Source of the DNA: CAYZJR01 sp964503045 | GTDB taxonomy: Bacteria > Cyanobacteriota > Vampirovibrionia > Obscuribacterales > Obscuribacteraceae | Direction of reading: 5' to 3' | Assembly: GCA_964503045.1 (NCBI GenBank) | Contig: CAZCZI010000013.1 | Location: 62,001 to 126,000 of the forward strand | Length of the DNA stretch: 64,000 nucleotides | Notes under the pieces: generated by a model | The model's input: the letters and a program-made list of their open reading frames with translations, nothing else | What the model was told of the DNA's origin: nothing | Database searches by the model: none | Translations under genes and position numbers: made by a program | Part shown: positions 9,324 to 18,540 of the stretch, piece after piece | Layout: every line of letters starts with the position of its first letter | Position numbering within the stretch: the first letter of the stretch is position 1

Positions 9324-10553
9324 CTATTTAGGAACAATCATTCCCGGTGGTGGATTGTCTCTGATTGCCCGAGAGCGATGCGCAAAGGCGTAGGCTTCTT
9401 CCGGCTTTTTCTTTTGGCGCAAGAGGCTTGCATACTCATCCAGTAAGACAGCTACTTTTCGATCGTTGTCGAATATCGGATCTCTAGTGTTGGTGCCGTT
9501 GATTCCATCAAAGGCGCTAAGGGCAGCTGCAAATTGTTTTTCAGCGTCTTCGAGTTTTCCCTGTTTAGCAAACAATATTCCGAAGTCGCGTTGAATTAGT
9601 GCTTTAGAATATGGATCTTGGTCGATTTGCTTGCGCTCGTTAAGGATCTTTTCGGCTTCGGCGAGTTTTCCTTCTTGCATCAGGGTTTCAGCTTGCAGAT
9701 ACTGAATTTCGTGCTTCCAAAACTGGGCGGCGTTTTCGGAAAGGTTTACGCGTGAGGGCTCATCATAAGCCTGTTTCAAGTATTGTTCTGCCAGTGGATA
9801 CCGCTGCATATTGAAATAGCATTCGCCTAAGTGATAACCCAACTCCATGCGAGAGATGGGATGAGCTGCAGTATGAGGGCCATCTTCCGGCATCGCGTAA
9901 GCCATCAGGTAGTACTTTTCAACCATTGGCCACTGATTTTCAGCTTTTCGATAAGCATCTCCAAGGTACAGAATCACGTCTCTGCGCGTGTGATCGTTGG
10001 GCGCGCCTGATTTCTTGAAATAGTCTTGATCGATTTGGGCAAGTTTCATTTCAAAGATCTTCTGCTCGTCTTCTGCCTTGCGTCGCCAATCGGCACCAAC
10101 CACGGGTTTTTGCTCGCTGCTCTTTTGCCGAAAATTGTCGCGCGCAAAATCGTCGATTTTTCTGAATGTATCTGCTCCTGGTGTTTCTTGACCACCATCG
10201 CGCCAAAGGAAACTCCCCATGAAGCCTGCAATCGCGACCGTTCCACCCAACACAATGAATGCAAGTAATGGATTGGCCTTTTTGCCTGCATTGGATTGCA
10301 TTGGGTCTGCCATCGTTACAGCAGATCTAAGGTGTGGCTCCCCGGATTGTTGCGAGCCGGCCTCTGAAGTCGCGGTCGCTTCTGTGTTGGGCTCTGCTTT
10401 TGACTCCGCCGGGCTTCCAGTTTGAGCACTTTGAGTTGACTCGGCGCTGGGTGTTTCGTTCGTTTCGGCGCTGGTTTCACTTCCGTTCGTTTTTTCAGTG
10501 CTGCCAGATTCGGTGCTTTGTACACCAGGTTTGGTTGTCTCTGGTTCGGTCAT
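9324..10553 (-). CDS. TPR-repeat protein with one transmembrane helix
   Basis: The first 100 residues are very rich in Thr, Ser, Glu and Pro. A single transmembrane helix follows (LLAFIVLGGTVAIAGFMGSFLW), then a soluble domain with tandem tetratricopeptide-like helices (DVILYLGDAYRKAENQW, MELGYHLGECYFNMQRYPLAEQYLKQA, RDFGILFAKQGKLEDAEKQFAAAL). The likely topology is a cytoplasmic disordered tail with a periplasmic TPR scaffold. The longer frame begins at 10583 without a ribosome binding site, whereas the ATG at 10553 has GGAAG at a proper distance, so that start is preferred. Function unknown; TPR domains bind partner proteins. Confidence 0.8.
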   Translation of the reverse strand: MTEPETTKPGVQSTESGSTEKTNGSETSAETNETPSAESTQSAQTGSPAESKAEPNTEATATSEAGSQQSGEPHLRSAVTMADPMQSNAGKKANPLLAFIVLGGTVAIAGFMGSFLWRDGGQETPGADTFRKIDDFARDNFRQKSSEQKPVVGADWRRKAEDEQKIFEMKLAQIDQDYFKKSGAPNDHTRRDVILYLGDAYRKAENQWPMVEKYYLMAYAMPEDGPHTAAHPISRMELGYHLGECYFNMQRYPLAEQYLKQAYDEPSRVNLSENAAQFWKHEIQYLQAETLMQEGKLAEAEKILNERKQIDQDPYSKALIQRDFGILFAKQGKLEDAEKQFAAALSAFDGINGTNTRDPIFDNDRKVAVLLDEYASLLRQKKKPEEAYAFAHRSRAIRDNPPPGMIVPK

Positions 10554-10671
10554 CAAGTAGCTTCCAGTCTGGGAGGGGCTCATAGTTATAGTACCCGGGT
10601 TTTTGACGGGGGTGCAAACTGTTGCGGGTTGTTTTTAATACTATACAGCTTAGTGGTAGCGGCGGAAAAAA

Positions 10672-10709
10672 GGAAGCGGCGTTAGCCACTTAAGGCTTCC
10701 GCCGCTTCC
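10672..10709 (-). terminator. Intrinsic terminator of ftsH
   Basis: Read on the minus strand, a GC-rich stem (GGAAGCGGCG pairing with CGCCGCTTCC) closes a loop and is followed by CCTTTTTT. It lies about 30 bases after the ftsH stop codon. Confidence 0.85.
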
Positions 10710-10740
10710 CTGAGTCAATCTCGACTCCAACCAGCCTGCT

Positions 10741-12777
10741 TTAGGCCAATGCGAGCTGGCCGTTTTCGTCGTCGGCGCGCTCTTGCTTCGTACCGTCGGT
10801 GAGAAGCAGAGGTTGCGCTACAGGCTCGTCATTGAACAGCGCTTCCCATTCCGGGGCCAGGATGGTTTCCTTCTCCAGAAGCACCGGAACGATGCGACGA
10901 ATGCGAGCCTCGTTCTCCTTGAGGAGTTCGATCGTCTTCGTCTTGCATTCCGCGAGGATGCGCTCGATGGCAGAATCGACCTTGTTCAAGAGGTCGGGGC
11001 CCATGCCCTGGCTGCCACCACCACCGCCACCACTGCGGAAGGGGCTTCCTCCCGAGTAGTTCAAAGAGCGGAAGCCAACCTCTTCGGACATTCCCCACTC
11101 GGTGACCATGCGGAAAGCGATGTCGCTTGCTTGCATGAAGTCGTTGGAGGCGCCGGTGTCGACCGTTTGCAGGAACAGTTCCTGCGTCAGACGACCAGCC
11201 ATTGCTACCATGATTCTCACCTTGAGCTGCTCATCGGTGATTGAGAACGAGCTCTCCTTGGGCGCCGGCTGCATGTAGCCCAGTGCCCGAGCGCGCGGCA
11301 TGATTGTGATCTTGGACACGGGGTCACCCAATAGGTGGGTGATGATGCCGTGACCGATCTCGTGCCATGCCGTGTTCTCCATCTCCTTGCCGCTCATGAT
11401 CTTCGCGCGTCCGGGTCGGGCGATTCCGAGCTTCACGCGGTCGATGCCCTCGTCGAAGTCTTCGAGGGTGATGACGCGGTCGCCACCACCGACGGTGAGG
11501 GCTGCGATCAGGTTCTTCGGGCAGAGGCTGTTCTTGCGCGGCGTGCGACGAGCGGCGACGATTGCAGCCTCGTTGCACGCACCAGCAATTTCGGCACCGC
11601 TGAAGCCGGGGGTGCGCTTGGCCAGGAGCTTGAGGTCGAGACCTTCAGCCAGTGGCTTGCCCTTGGTGTGCACCTTCAGGATCGCCTCACGACCGTTGAG
11701 GTCGGGCAGGTCGACCAGCACCTGACGGTCGAAACGACCGGGGCGCAGAAGTGCGGGGTCAAGGATGTCGACCCGGTTGGTAGCCGCGATGATGATGATG
11801 TTGTTGTCGGCAGCGAAGCCGTCCATCTGCACCAATAGCTCGTTGAGGGTGGTCTCCCACTCGGAGTTGCCTCCACCGTCTTGTCCACGGCGGCGACCGA
11901 TCGAGTCGATCTCGTCGATGAAGATCACCGCTCTGCCTGCCTTCTTCGCCTTTTCGAAGAGCTCACGCACACGAGAGGCGCCGACTCCGACGTACTTCTC
12001 GACGAACTCCGAACCGGAGGCGCTGAAGAAAGCCGCACCGGCTTCGAAGGCGACCGCCTTAGCCAGAAGTGTCTTGCCGTTGCCCGGAGGTCCGACCATC
12101 AGGGTTCCTTTCGGAACCTTGGCGCCGAACGACAGGAAGTGGCTGGGATCACGCAGGAACTCCACGACTTCCATCAGCTCTTCTTTTGCTTCGTCGCAGC
12201 CGGCGACGTCTTCGAAGGTGATGGTGCCTGGTGCTTTCTGTTTGTTCTCCTTGGCACTACTAGTGGTGCCGGTTGGGATCGGCATAGGCAGCATACCCGG
12301 ATGATACATCATGGCGTTGGGCTGACCGTACTCACCGTAGAGGCCTTTTCGTTTCTGTTCTTCGCGGGTGCGACGAATCGAAACAAAAATACCAATGATT
12401 ACGAGCATGCCGACGGCGCCAATTGCGATCTGAGTCGCATCCGGCTGAAAGCCCTTTTGGGGGGCGGCGGCTCGGATAGAAGGAGTGGTGTCCGCCGGCG
12501 TAGCAGCGCGCATTGCCGGAGTGGTGTCGGCCGGCGTTGCAGTGCGCATTGCCGGAGTGGACGACCCGGATGACGTGTAGGTGCTGTGAGAGCTGCTGTT
12601 GTACAGCCCGATTCCAGCCGACAGAGCGAACTGGAGCACCACCGACGTCGCTACAAAGATGAGACCGTTTGCCACGAAGGGCATCCACGGTTTTGCGGTC
12701 ATGAAACGCTTGTTGCGCAGCTTGTACATGAGCAAGCCGCTGACGATGAACGTCACTACGAGCAAAAGGATTTGCAT
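10741..12777 (-). CDS. ftsH: FtsH-family membrane AAA+ zinc metalloprotease
   Basis: The 678-residue protein joins an N-terminal membrane region to an AAA+ ATPase and an M41 protease. Walker A is GPPGNGKT (229-236), followed by Walker B IFIDEID, an arginine-finger block (RPGRFDRQV) and the zinc motif HEIGH (472-476). The usual HEAGH is replaced by HEIGH, which keeps both histidines and the glutamate. FtsH degrades misfolded membrane proteins and short-lived regulators. The N-terminus is unusual: hydrophobic stretches at about 2-17 and 34-54, then a Thr/Ala/Pro repeat linker, then another near 135-152, instead of two helices around a folded periplasmic domain. Base composition is clearly GC-richer than the flanking genes. 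It has its own terminator. Confidence 0.95.
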   Translation of the reverse strand: MQILLLVVTFIVSGLLMYKLRNKRFMTAKPWMPFVANGLIFVATSVVLQFALSAGIGLYNSSSHSTYTSSGSSTPAMRTATPADTTPAMRAATPADTTPSIRAAAPQKGFQPDATQIAIGAVGMLVIIGIFVSIRRTREEQKRKGLYGEYGQPNAMMYHPGMLPMPIPTGTTSSAKENKQKAPGTITFEDVAGCDEAKEELMEVVEFLRDPSHFLSFGAKVPKGTLMVGPPGNGKTLLAKAVAFEAGAAFFSASGSEFVEKYVGVGASRVRELFEKAKKAGRAVIFIDEIDSIGRRRGQDGGGNSEWETTLNELLVQMDGFAADNNIIIIAATNRVDILDPALLRPGRFDRQVLVDLPDLNGREAILKVHTKGKPLAEGLDLKLLAKRTPGFSGAEIAGACNEAAIVAARRTPRKNSLCPKNLIAALTVGGGDRVITLEDFDEGIDRVKLGIARPGRAKIMSGKEMENTAWHEIGHGIITHLLGDPVSKITIMPRARALGYMQPAPKESSFSITDEQLKVRIMVAMAGRLTQELFLQTVDTGASNDFMQASDIAFRMVTEWGMSEEVGFRSLNYSGGSPFRSGGGGGGSQGMGPDLLNKVDSAIERILAECKTKTIELLKENEARIRRIVPVLLEKETILAPEWEALFNDEPVAQPLLLTDGTKQERADDENGQLALA
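12482..12553. repeat. 36-bp in-frame tandem duplication in ftsH
   Basis: Two adjacent 36-base units (12482-12517 and 12518-12553), nearly identical, with a partial third. They encode a TPADTTPAMRAA-type repeat in the linker between membrane segments of FtsH. Likely a flexible spacer. Confidence 0.75.
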
Positions 12778-13522
12778 GGTTTACCTCTTTTCTTTGGAAG
12801 TTGCGAGTTGCTTCCTGCAAAGGACGGGAAGCGTTAGCGACGCGCGAGACCTTGCATGCGTCAGACCTCGTGGCTCGAGGCAGCGCAGCGCACAGACGAG
12901 AGCGAGGTGTTCCTCTCGTTACTCCATAGTGCGAGCTGACGAATACAGTTTTTGGTCTCGTCGATTTTCGAGAATGACTGCGCAAAGCTCGTTGTGCTTT
13001 TGCGCAAGCAGTTGATTGCGAGTTCGAACAGATCGAACCCATGAGCTCATATGATGTCGAACCCCGGCAGAATCAACTGACGTGTTTGGATACCCGACCT
13101 CTTGGACGGCTCTTTGATCATGGATGCAGCTTGTGGGCGCTGGTGGTTCGGGGGTATCCAGAAAAATAAAGAAACTATGAATTTATGCTATCCACAAGAT
13201 GTTATCAAGAGCAAGCAAATGCTTGCTGGATAAGGTGTATGAGAGATTGTCAAGTTCTAATATACGTCAAATTGTTAGCGCGGCTGACGCTAGTTATATG
13301 TAGTTGTCAAAATTATTAAAGCTGGAGATCCTTGACAACGCGGCGGTTTGGGAGGTGGCTTGCTGATTGCTGATTTTACTATGAGTTGTGTGTAAGATTT
13401 TTCTGGAAAAATCACACAGAGGTTTCTTGATCAAAATTGACCGAACCACCGTTGTGGTGTTTCTCTTGACAACTCTTCTCAAAGCGAAGTCCCGAATCTC
13501 AAATTTTGAACGCTCCTCGAAT
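12778..13522. other. Long region upstream of ftsH
   Basis: About 745 bases with no supported gene. The half nearer ftsH is GC-rich and may be a long leader; the other half is AT-rich with TTGACA-like hexamers (near 13333 and 13466) and a degenerate copy of the dispersed palindrome near 13390. A 93-residue frame in it reads through that palindrome and lacks support. Confidence 0.5.
13389..13419. repeat. Dispersed palindrome, copy 2 (degenerate)
   Basis: The right half GAAAAATCACACA is intact. The left half TGTGTAAGATTTTTC carries a two-base AA insertion relative to the consensus TGTGTGATTTTTC. It lies between ftsH and the SGNH-like gene and appears to be a decaying member of the family. Confidence 0.7.
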
Positions 13523-14653
13523 CTACAAATCAGAAATCGCTTTCGTAATCTGTTCCGCCAATTTTCTTCCGCCATTTAGTCCAAGGTGCACAGGGTCTAA
13601 GAAGTCCTCCCTGGCAAATCTGTCGCTGTCAGTGAGATCCAAAAACTTTGCGTGATGCTTTGTGCATGTGTCTGAGATTTTTGGAGCAAATCGAGACCAG
13701 CATACCTTGTCGATCTCGGCTCGATCAATTGTGTATAAAGGCGTGCCGATCACGACCGTGTTGATGTGTCTCTTGTCGAGAAACTCAAGCAGGCGGGTGA
13801 AACAGAGGAGCTCATTCGTGAAGTAGTAATCTGGCTTTTCATAGGCCTTTTGAGGATACTTCATCTTAAGATATGTCTGCATGTCCTTGGCTTCAAAATA
13901 AACTTGCTTCGGTTTGAGTTGCTCCTGCTTTGAGCCTATTTTGTTCGTTTCGGCTGAATCATTGTCGCGGGCGCTAGCGAAAATCCTCGGTGCGATTCTG
14001 TCGGAAATAAGCCAATGCAGCCGAGATTGAAGGCTCGAAAAGATGATGTAAGTGAGATCTCCGAGATCGGAGTATTTTGACAGACACTGAAAGGTGCTCG
14101 ATGAGCCGATGTAGGGACGTGAGTCGCTGAGAAAATCGCGAGCTGTCACTGTCACAACTACTGTCTTTGGTTGATATGCTGGTTTTTCGAACCAGGCTTG
14201 AGCCATGACCAAAAAGTCAGCGACTAGGGTTCCTGGCTGTTGGGCGACAAATACCGTTTGCTCTTTTCCGGTTTTTTCTCTTAATAGCTTTTCGATGGTG
14301 TAGCCCCGATGATCAAGGACTATGTCCAGATTCCTTCCTGCTGTCTGCGCATCAGCCGATCGCATGCCACCAATTTGGGAGCTGCCGAAGACCACCACAT
14401 TCGGTGGCGAAGTTTGTGAGAGATAGTCCTGGCTGAGCCACACAATAAGAGGACTTGCGGTGCGCTTTGATTGTTCATGAGTGGTCTCGAACTGGTGTTC
14501 TATATCAATTGGTCCCGGGTCAACTAGCGATCGAAGACGGTCATCGCTGATTACAAGCAAAGTGCACAGAAAGCCAAAAAGGAACACTAACGCGAACACA
14601 ATAAGAGTTCTTTTTGCGAGTGCGCCTTTGTGTTGTTTGGTACTAGCGTTCAC
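13523..14653 (-). CDS. Membrane-anchored SGNH/DltD-like protein
   Basis: A 376-residue protein with a basic N-terminus and one signal-anchor helix at about residues 15-36, so the bulk should be outside the cytoplasmic membrane. VVVFGSSQIGG (around 85-95) fits the first block of SGNH/GDSL hydrolases, and FLDPVHLGLNGG near the C-terminus fits block V with the D-x-x-H pair. The overall length and anchor resemble DltD or AlgJ/AlgX-like proteins that act on acyl groups of surface polymers. The assignment rests on these two motifs only. It is AT-richer than ftsH and is probably monocistronic. Confidence 0.65.
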   Translation of the reverse strand: MNASTKQHKGALAKRTLIVFALVFLFGFLCTLLVISDDRLRSLVDPGPIDIEHQFETTHEQSKRTASPLIVWLSQDYLSQTSPPNVVVFGSSQIGGMRSADAQTAGRNLDIVLDHRGYTIEKLLREKTGKEQTVFVAQQPGTLVADFLVMAQAWFEKPAYQPKTVVVTVTARDFLSDSRPYIGSSSTFQCLSKYSDLGDLTYIIFSSLQSRLHWLISDRIAPRIFASARDNDSAETNKIGSKQEQLKPKQVYFEAKDMQTYLKMKYPQKAYEKPDYYFTNELLCFTRLLEFLDKRHINTVVIGTPLYTIDRAEIDKVCWSRFAPKISDTCTKHHAKFLDLTDSDRFAREDFLDPVHLGLNGGRKLAEQITKAISDL

Positions 14654-14767
14654 GGAGTTTTGGAGAATTAGATAGAAAGTGGCAGCTTTATGGCTTCAAG
14701 AACGATAGATCATATCGGACTTGGTTTTGGTTTTGTCGAATATATGATATAGTAGGCAATTCGAAAA

Positions 14768-14835
14768 AACGAAAAAGCCAGGACTTGTCCAGGCAAACCT
14801 TATTCAGGAAGCTGGATAAGACACAGGCTTTTTCG
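14768..14835 (-). terminator. Intrinsic terminator after the ParB-fold gene
   Basis: The arms CGAAAAAGCC and GGCTTTTTCG bracket an internal structured loop. On the minus strand the hairpin is followed by GTTTTTTCG. It starts a few bases past the stop codon of the small ParB-like gene. Confidence 0.75.
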
Positions 14836-14842
14836 AGGTTAC

Positions 14843-15142
14843 TTAGCTGCCGACGACCATGGCTTCGATGAAGCCTGAGCCGGCGAGTTTAGCCGCAATC
14901 ACGCGATGGCGGCCGTCTTCAACGTTGTAACCGCCTCCGCAGCGCGGACGCAGCACAACACGAACAATCTCGCATCCGTCTTCGATGTCCTGGCGCATTT
15001 CCTCAATCTGAGCGCGATCGCGCTTCAGGAGGTTATCCCAGGTGTTATCGGAGATGTAAATCTCGGAAAGAGGAACGAAGATAGTATCGTCCGCCGCTTC
15101 TTCGTGATAGCGACGGTGCTTATGAGAGTAGGACTTGCCCAT
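14843..15142 (-). CDS. Small stand-alone ParB/Srx-fold protein
   Basis: The protein has only 99 residues. After a His/Arg-rich N-terminus (GKSYSHKHRRYHEE) comes a ParB N-terminal-like fold: a strand and helix around VPLSEIYISD, an RAQIEEMRQDIEDG helix, strands around IVRVVLRPRCGGGYNVEDGRHRVIAAKLAG, and the GRHR-x-x-A motif that forms the CTP or nucleotide pocket in ParB and sulfiredoxin-like proteins. The DNA-binding and dimerisation domains of true ParB are absent, so this is not a chromosome partition protein. The ATG at 15142 has an AAAGGAGG site and is preferred to the upstream start at 15175. Role unknown. Confidence 0.75.
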   Translation of the reverse strand: MGKSYSHKHRRYHEEAADDTIFVPLSEIYISDNTWDNLLKRDRAQIEEMRQDIEDGCEIVRVVLRPRCGGGYNVEDGRHRVIAAKLAGSGFIEAMVVGS

Positions 15143-15327
15143 GACGCCTCCTTTTAGGAGAGGCATCTGGCGCAAGTGAGACGACAGGCTTACCCCGCGT
15201 GTGCGGAGTCAAACTATCCCGTCCGTCTATGTATGCACCAGAGCCCCTACCTAAGGTTTGCTGTCATGTGCAGTCCTCCTTTGTTGTGGTTGAAGCGCAT
15301 TTTGTTCTCCGCTAAAAAGAACAAAAA

Positions 15328-15355
15328 GGGAGCCAGACCCCGTGGCCTGACTCCC
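15328..15355 (-). terminator. Intrinsic terminator of the MoxR/Bat-CtpA locus
   Basis: On the minus strand, a stem of GGGAGTCAG with CTGGCTCCC is followed by TTTTTGTTCTTTTT. It lies about 50 bases beyond the stop of the CtpA-like gene and probably ends the whole leftward locus. Confidence 0.85.
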
Positions 15356-15405
15356 CTTCTGTATAGAACCGACTTATCGGTATTCGTTACCGACGGCGGG
15401 AGTGT

Positions 15406-16968
15406 TTACCGGTGTCGGTTCTTGTCGCGCTCGCGCTGCAGCTTGTAGTGCACCGCGAACAGGACGCAAACCAAGAACACCAGAGCCACACCCAGACCGA
15501 TGACGATGGGCGAGCTTTCCAAGTCTCCTTCTCCTTCCGAGGCGGCAGCGCTCGAGCTGGGAGTGAGCTTTGAAGCCTTCTCCATCACATCTTTCACGCC
15601 GCTAGCCATCTGCACGTCGATTGCCGAGCCGGCCGGGCGCTCCACGACAACGTTAGGCGAGATGCCCTTGTTGGCGAGGTTGTAACCCGAAGGCGTTACG
15701 TAATCGAGCGTAGTGATCAGCAAAACACCACCAGTGGGCAAACGTCCGGTGTTGTAACCGACGCCCTTGCCGTAGGTGGTGGTACCGATAATGGTGGCGC
15801 GACCGTTGTCTTTCAATGCGCCCGTCACAATCTCTGCCGAGCTGGCCGTGCTGCCGTCAACGAGGACGGTCAGAGGCACAGTGTACAGAGTGTTGATCAA
15901 TGCGACGGCATCAGCGGGAGCGCCGCTGAAGTCGTGTGCCTGAGGCGGAATCACATCGAAGGTCGTGTGGGTCACCATGCGGCCATCACGAGTCGTGGTG
16001 GTCACGACTGTTCCCTTCTGGATGAAGAGAGAGGCCACCTCAAGAGCCAGCTGGAACTGACCACCCGGGTTGCCCCGAAGGTCGAGAACCAGACCCTTGA
16101 GTCCACCGGACTTCTTCTGAAGGTCGGCGATGTGACCGACAAACTCGGCGATCACGTCTTCCGATTCGAAGCTGGGCAGACGCACGTAGCCGATGTCGCC
16201 AGGCAGGAGTTTGGACTCCACCTTCGCATCGGCAATGGGAGCGAACTTGAGCGTGAGCTTCAGTTCGGTGCCTTTGTGCTCGTATACGACTTCGACGTCG
16301 GTCTGAGCCTTGCCCAAAGTCAGTGCTTCCACTTCCTTCTGAGTAAGACCCTTCAAGTCCTTGCCACCGATAGACTTGACCACGTCGCCTTCTCGGAGAT
16401 CCGAGCCTCGTGCGGCAGAGCCGTAAACGAGGAAGTCGACGCGGTAGCTGCCGTCTGCCTGCGCCTTGAGCGACATGCCCAGAGGCGCGTTACCGGCCTT
16501 CAGGTTAGCTTGCGCTGCCTGAATTTCGGTGGTGGAGACGTACTTGGTCCAGGGGTCGTTGAGACTCGAGAGCATCTCTTGGATGGCGGTCTCGAGTTCG
16601 GGGACGGTGGTCAGCTTGCCCTGGTACTTGTTGCGCCACGAGGCCCAGTTCTTGAGGGAACCGGGGTCGTGGTAAGACTGCGCCACCTGTTGCCAGACGC
16701 GGTCGTAGACACGCTCGAGCTGGGCGGGAGTCGGCTGGGCCGGAGCAGCATGCTGTTGCATGAACTGCTTCAGCATCTCCAGCGGGATGATGAACGGCTC
16801 GCCAGGCTTGGCGGGCAGTGTGTCAGGCTGGGCCTGAGGTTGCTGTTGCGGCTGAACGGCAGGTGCGGGACCCGGTTGGGGTGTAGCATCCTGTGCGTAC
16901 GCGGGGGCTAGACCCAACGACAACACAGCTGCGGCCAGCAAGCTCACAAGCAAGGTTTTGAAAGTCAT
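15406..16968 (-). CDS. CtpA-like S41 C-terminal processing protease with C-terminal anchor
   Basis: The 520-residue protein begins with a signal peptide (MTFKTLLVSLLAAAVLSLGLAP...), then a Pro/Gln linker, a helical N-terminal domain, a PDZ domain (GSAARGSDLREGDVVKSIGG) and an S41 protease core. DGSTASSAEI (near residues 371-380) carries the nucleophilic Ser and GTTTYGKG the general-base Lys. GLVLDLRGNPGG is the usual strand. A transmembrane helix close to the C-terminus with a basic tail (HYKLQRERDKNRHR) anchors it, which is not typical of CtpA. A GGAGG site supports the ATG at 16968 rather than 17037. It follows the MoxR/Bat genes and may process their envelope clients. Confidence 0.9.
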   Translation of the reverse strand: MTFKTLLVSLLAAAVLSLGLAPAYAQDATPQPGPAPAVQPQQQPQAQPDTLPAKPGEPFIIPLEMLKQFMQQHAAPAQPTPAQLERVYDRVWQQVAQSYHDPGSLKNWASWRNKYQGKLTTVPELETAIQEMLSSLNDPWTKYVSTTEIQAAQANLKAGNAPLGMSLKAQADGSYRVDFLVYGSAARGSDLREGDVVKSIGGKDLKGLTQKEVEALTLGKAQTDVEVVYEHKGTELKLTLKFAPIADAKVESKLLPGDIGYVRLPSFESEDVIAEFVGHIADLQKKSGGLKGLVLDLRGNPGGQFQLALEVASLFIQKGTVVTTTTRDGRMVTHTTFDVIPPQAHDFSGAPADAVALINTLYTVPLTVLVDGSTASSAEIVTGALKDNGRATIIGTTTYGKGVGYNTGRLPTGGVLLITTLDYVTPSGYNLANKGISPNVVVERPAGSAIDVQMASGVKDVMEKASKLTPSSSAAASEGEGDLESSPIVIGLGVALVFLVCVLFAVHYKLQRERDKNRHR

Positions 16969-17066
16969 TGGAATGCCTCCAAGTAGGAGTGGCGGTCGCA
17001 CTGCGACCGTTGAAATAGCAAAGAAGCGGCTACTCACCGCTTCTCCAAAATGCAGCCGCGAAAAGG

Positions 17067-17100
17067 GCTGCCGCTCGCCTCTTGCGATTTGAGCGGCAGC
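17067..17100 (-). terminator. Hairpin after the BatD-like gene
   Basis: GCTGCCGCTC and its exact complement GAGCGGCAGC enclose a 14-base loop. On the minus strand it is followed by CCTTTTCG, a weak T-run, so termination before the protease gene may be partial. Confidence 0.55.
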
Positions 17101-17120
17101 TTACTTCTCGCTTGCTGTGC

Positions 17121-18521
17121 TTACTTGCGATCCCAGGGCTTCGGCACGATCTTGGTGAACTCGTCCACCAGCTGCCGATTGTCGTCATCGTTCAGAGCCG
17201 TCTTCGAGTAGATGGCGCGGTCGCACTTGGACAGCGCACTATCGATGGTGGCGATCTGAGCATGAGCCTTGAGACGCTCCCTCACTTCGGCCAGAGTGGC
17301 CGGCTCGACGCCGAGGTACACGCGGAGCGCCGAAGCGATCAGCTTGTACACACGCTCGCTGTAGCCGTTGGCCTTCACCTCTGCCATCGCCTTGTCGAAG
17401 ATCCTCCAGGCCTGTTCATTGGCCGGAATCACCCGACGCGGGCGCACGCGGTTGATCCACTTCACGAGAACCAGCCCCGGCCACAGAAGCACGAGGAAGA
17501 ACCCGCACACGAGCAGCGGAACCGTGAGCCAGGGCGAGGGGCCAGGCTTGGCTTCGAGGTCGCCCTCGAGCAGCTCGTCGCCGTTGTCGGCGGTGTTGGA
17601 AGTGGTGATGACGAAGTCAGGCGTGGTCAGGCGCTTCCAGTTCGGCGTCTTGCCGTCCGGAGCCATTTCAGTGGCGTAGCGCAAGTCCAGGTTGAAAACA
17701 ATCGGGGCGTGCTGCACGTAGTGCGCAGTGAAACCCTGGAGCTTCAGGTCGATCCTGTACAGGACCTTGCCTTCCTTCGTTTGACGTGCAATAACCGTCG
17801 GCGGCTCAGCCAGAATGAAGTCAGAGCCGTCGAAACCCAGGACTCCCTGGGCAAGGGACGTGAAGTCGATTTTGACGTCCGGGTCGGTGAGAATGAGGAT
17901 GGAGACCGGAATCTTGTCACCGATGCGGTGCCCGAAGTGACGCTGGGAGTCTTTGCCTCCCTTGAGGTCAGTCGGTGGCACACCGACAACGATCTGAATC
18001 TTTCCACCTTCACAGCTCTTCTCGACCGGATTGGCAGGCTTCGGTTCCTTCTGAGGCTGGGGCTCTTCGCCACCTTCCTCTTCTCCGTAGGGATAGCCGC
18101 CGAAAGCCTGAGCCGTCGCTGAGCCACCACTCGCGGTGTTGGACACCGGGCTGCAGGGGTCAACCTGCGGGACCGCCTGCGGTGACGCCGGTGCAGCTGG
18201 CGCAGCCTGGGGCTGCGGAGCCGCTTGTGGCGCCGGCGCAGTGGTCACTGGAGCCGGGTTCGTTGTCGGCTGGACAGCCGGCGTAGCCGGTGTGGGAGCC
18301 GGAGCCTGATTGCTCGGCGCCACCTGACCCTGCACTTGTTTTGCAAGCGAGTGGTTGGGATCGTCAACCAATACGTCAGTCTGCACCTTGTGTGCTTTGT
18401 CGTACTGGTTGGCTAGCGAAAACCGCGAATCGTCGACCGTCCGCACGTTCTGCTGCGCGAAGGCAGACCCTGCAAACAGCAGGGCCGCCAGCGCAGTCAG
18501 GAGTACATGCTTTTTGGACAT
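17121..18521 (-). CDS. Exported BatD-like membrane protein of the MoxR locus
   Basis: A 466-residue protein with a signal peptide (MSKKHVLLTALAALLFAGSAFAQQ), a long Pro/Ala/Gln linker (about 60-150), a beta-rich domain (IQIVVGVPP to PDFVITTSNTAD), one transmembrane helix (WLTVPLLVCGFFLVLLWPGLVLV) and a C-terminal helical cytoplasmic domain. This arrangement and its position beside DUF58 and MoxR fit BatD-like (oxygen-tolerance) proteins, although sequence identity to BatD is not evident. The longer frame to 18785 overlaps the DUF58 gene; the ATG at 18521 has an AGGAGA site and starts at the signal peptide. It lies 19 bases after the DUF58 gene. Confidence 0.7.
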   Translation of the reverse strand: MSKKHVLLTALAALLFAGSAFAQQNVRTVDDSRFSLANQYDKAHKVQTDVLVDDPNHSLAKQVQGQVAPSNQAPAPTPATPAVQPTTNPAPVTTAPAPQAAPQPQAAPAAPASPQAVPQVDPCSPVSNTASGGSATAQAFGGYPYGEEEGGEEPQPQKEPKPANPVEKSCEGGKIQIVVGVPPTDLKGGKDSQRHFGHRIGDKIPVSILILTDPDVKIDFTSLAQGVLGFDGSDFILAEPPTVIARQTKEGKVLYRIDLKLQGFTAHYVQHAPIVFNLDLRYATEMAPDGKTPNWKRLTTPDFVITTSNTADNGDELLEGDLEAKPGPSPWLTVPLLVCGFFLVLLWPGLVLVKWINRVRPRRVIPANEQAWRIFDKAMAEVKANGYSERVYKLIASALRVYLGVEPATLAEVRERLKAHAQIATIDSALSKCDRAIYSKTALNDDDNRQLVDEFTKIVPKPWDRK

Positions 18522-18540
18522 GGTAATTCTCCTATGTGCG

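Noticed and set aside
12332..13042. 236-residue frame overlapping the 5' end of ftsH
   Set aside because: It is in another frame of the same strand, has no domain and is incompatible with the well-supported FtsH N-terminus.
13294..13575. 93-residue frame upstream of ftsH
   Set aside because: It reads through a dispersed palindrome and overlaps the end of the SGNH-like gene; no ribosome binding site.
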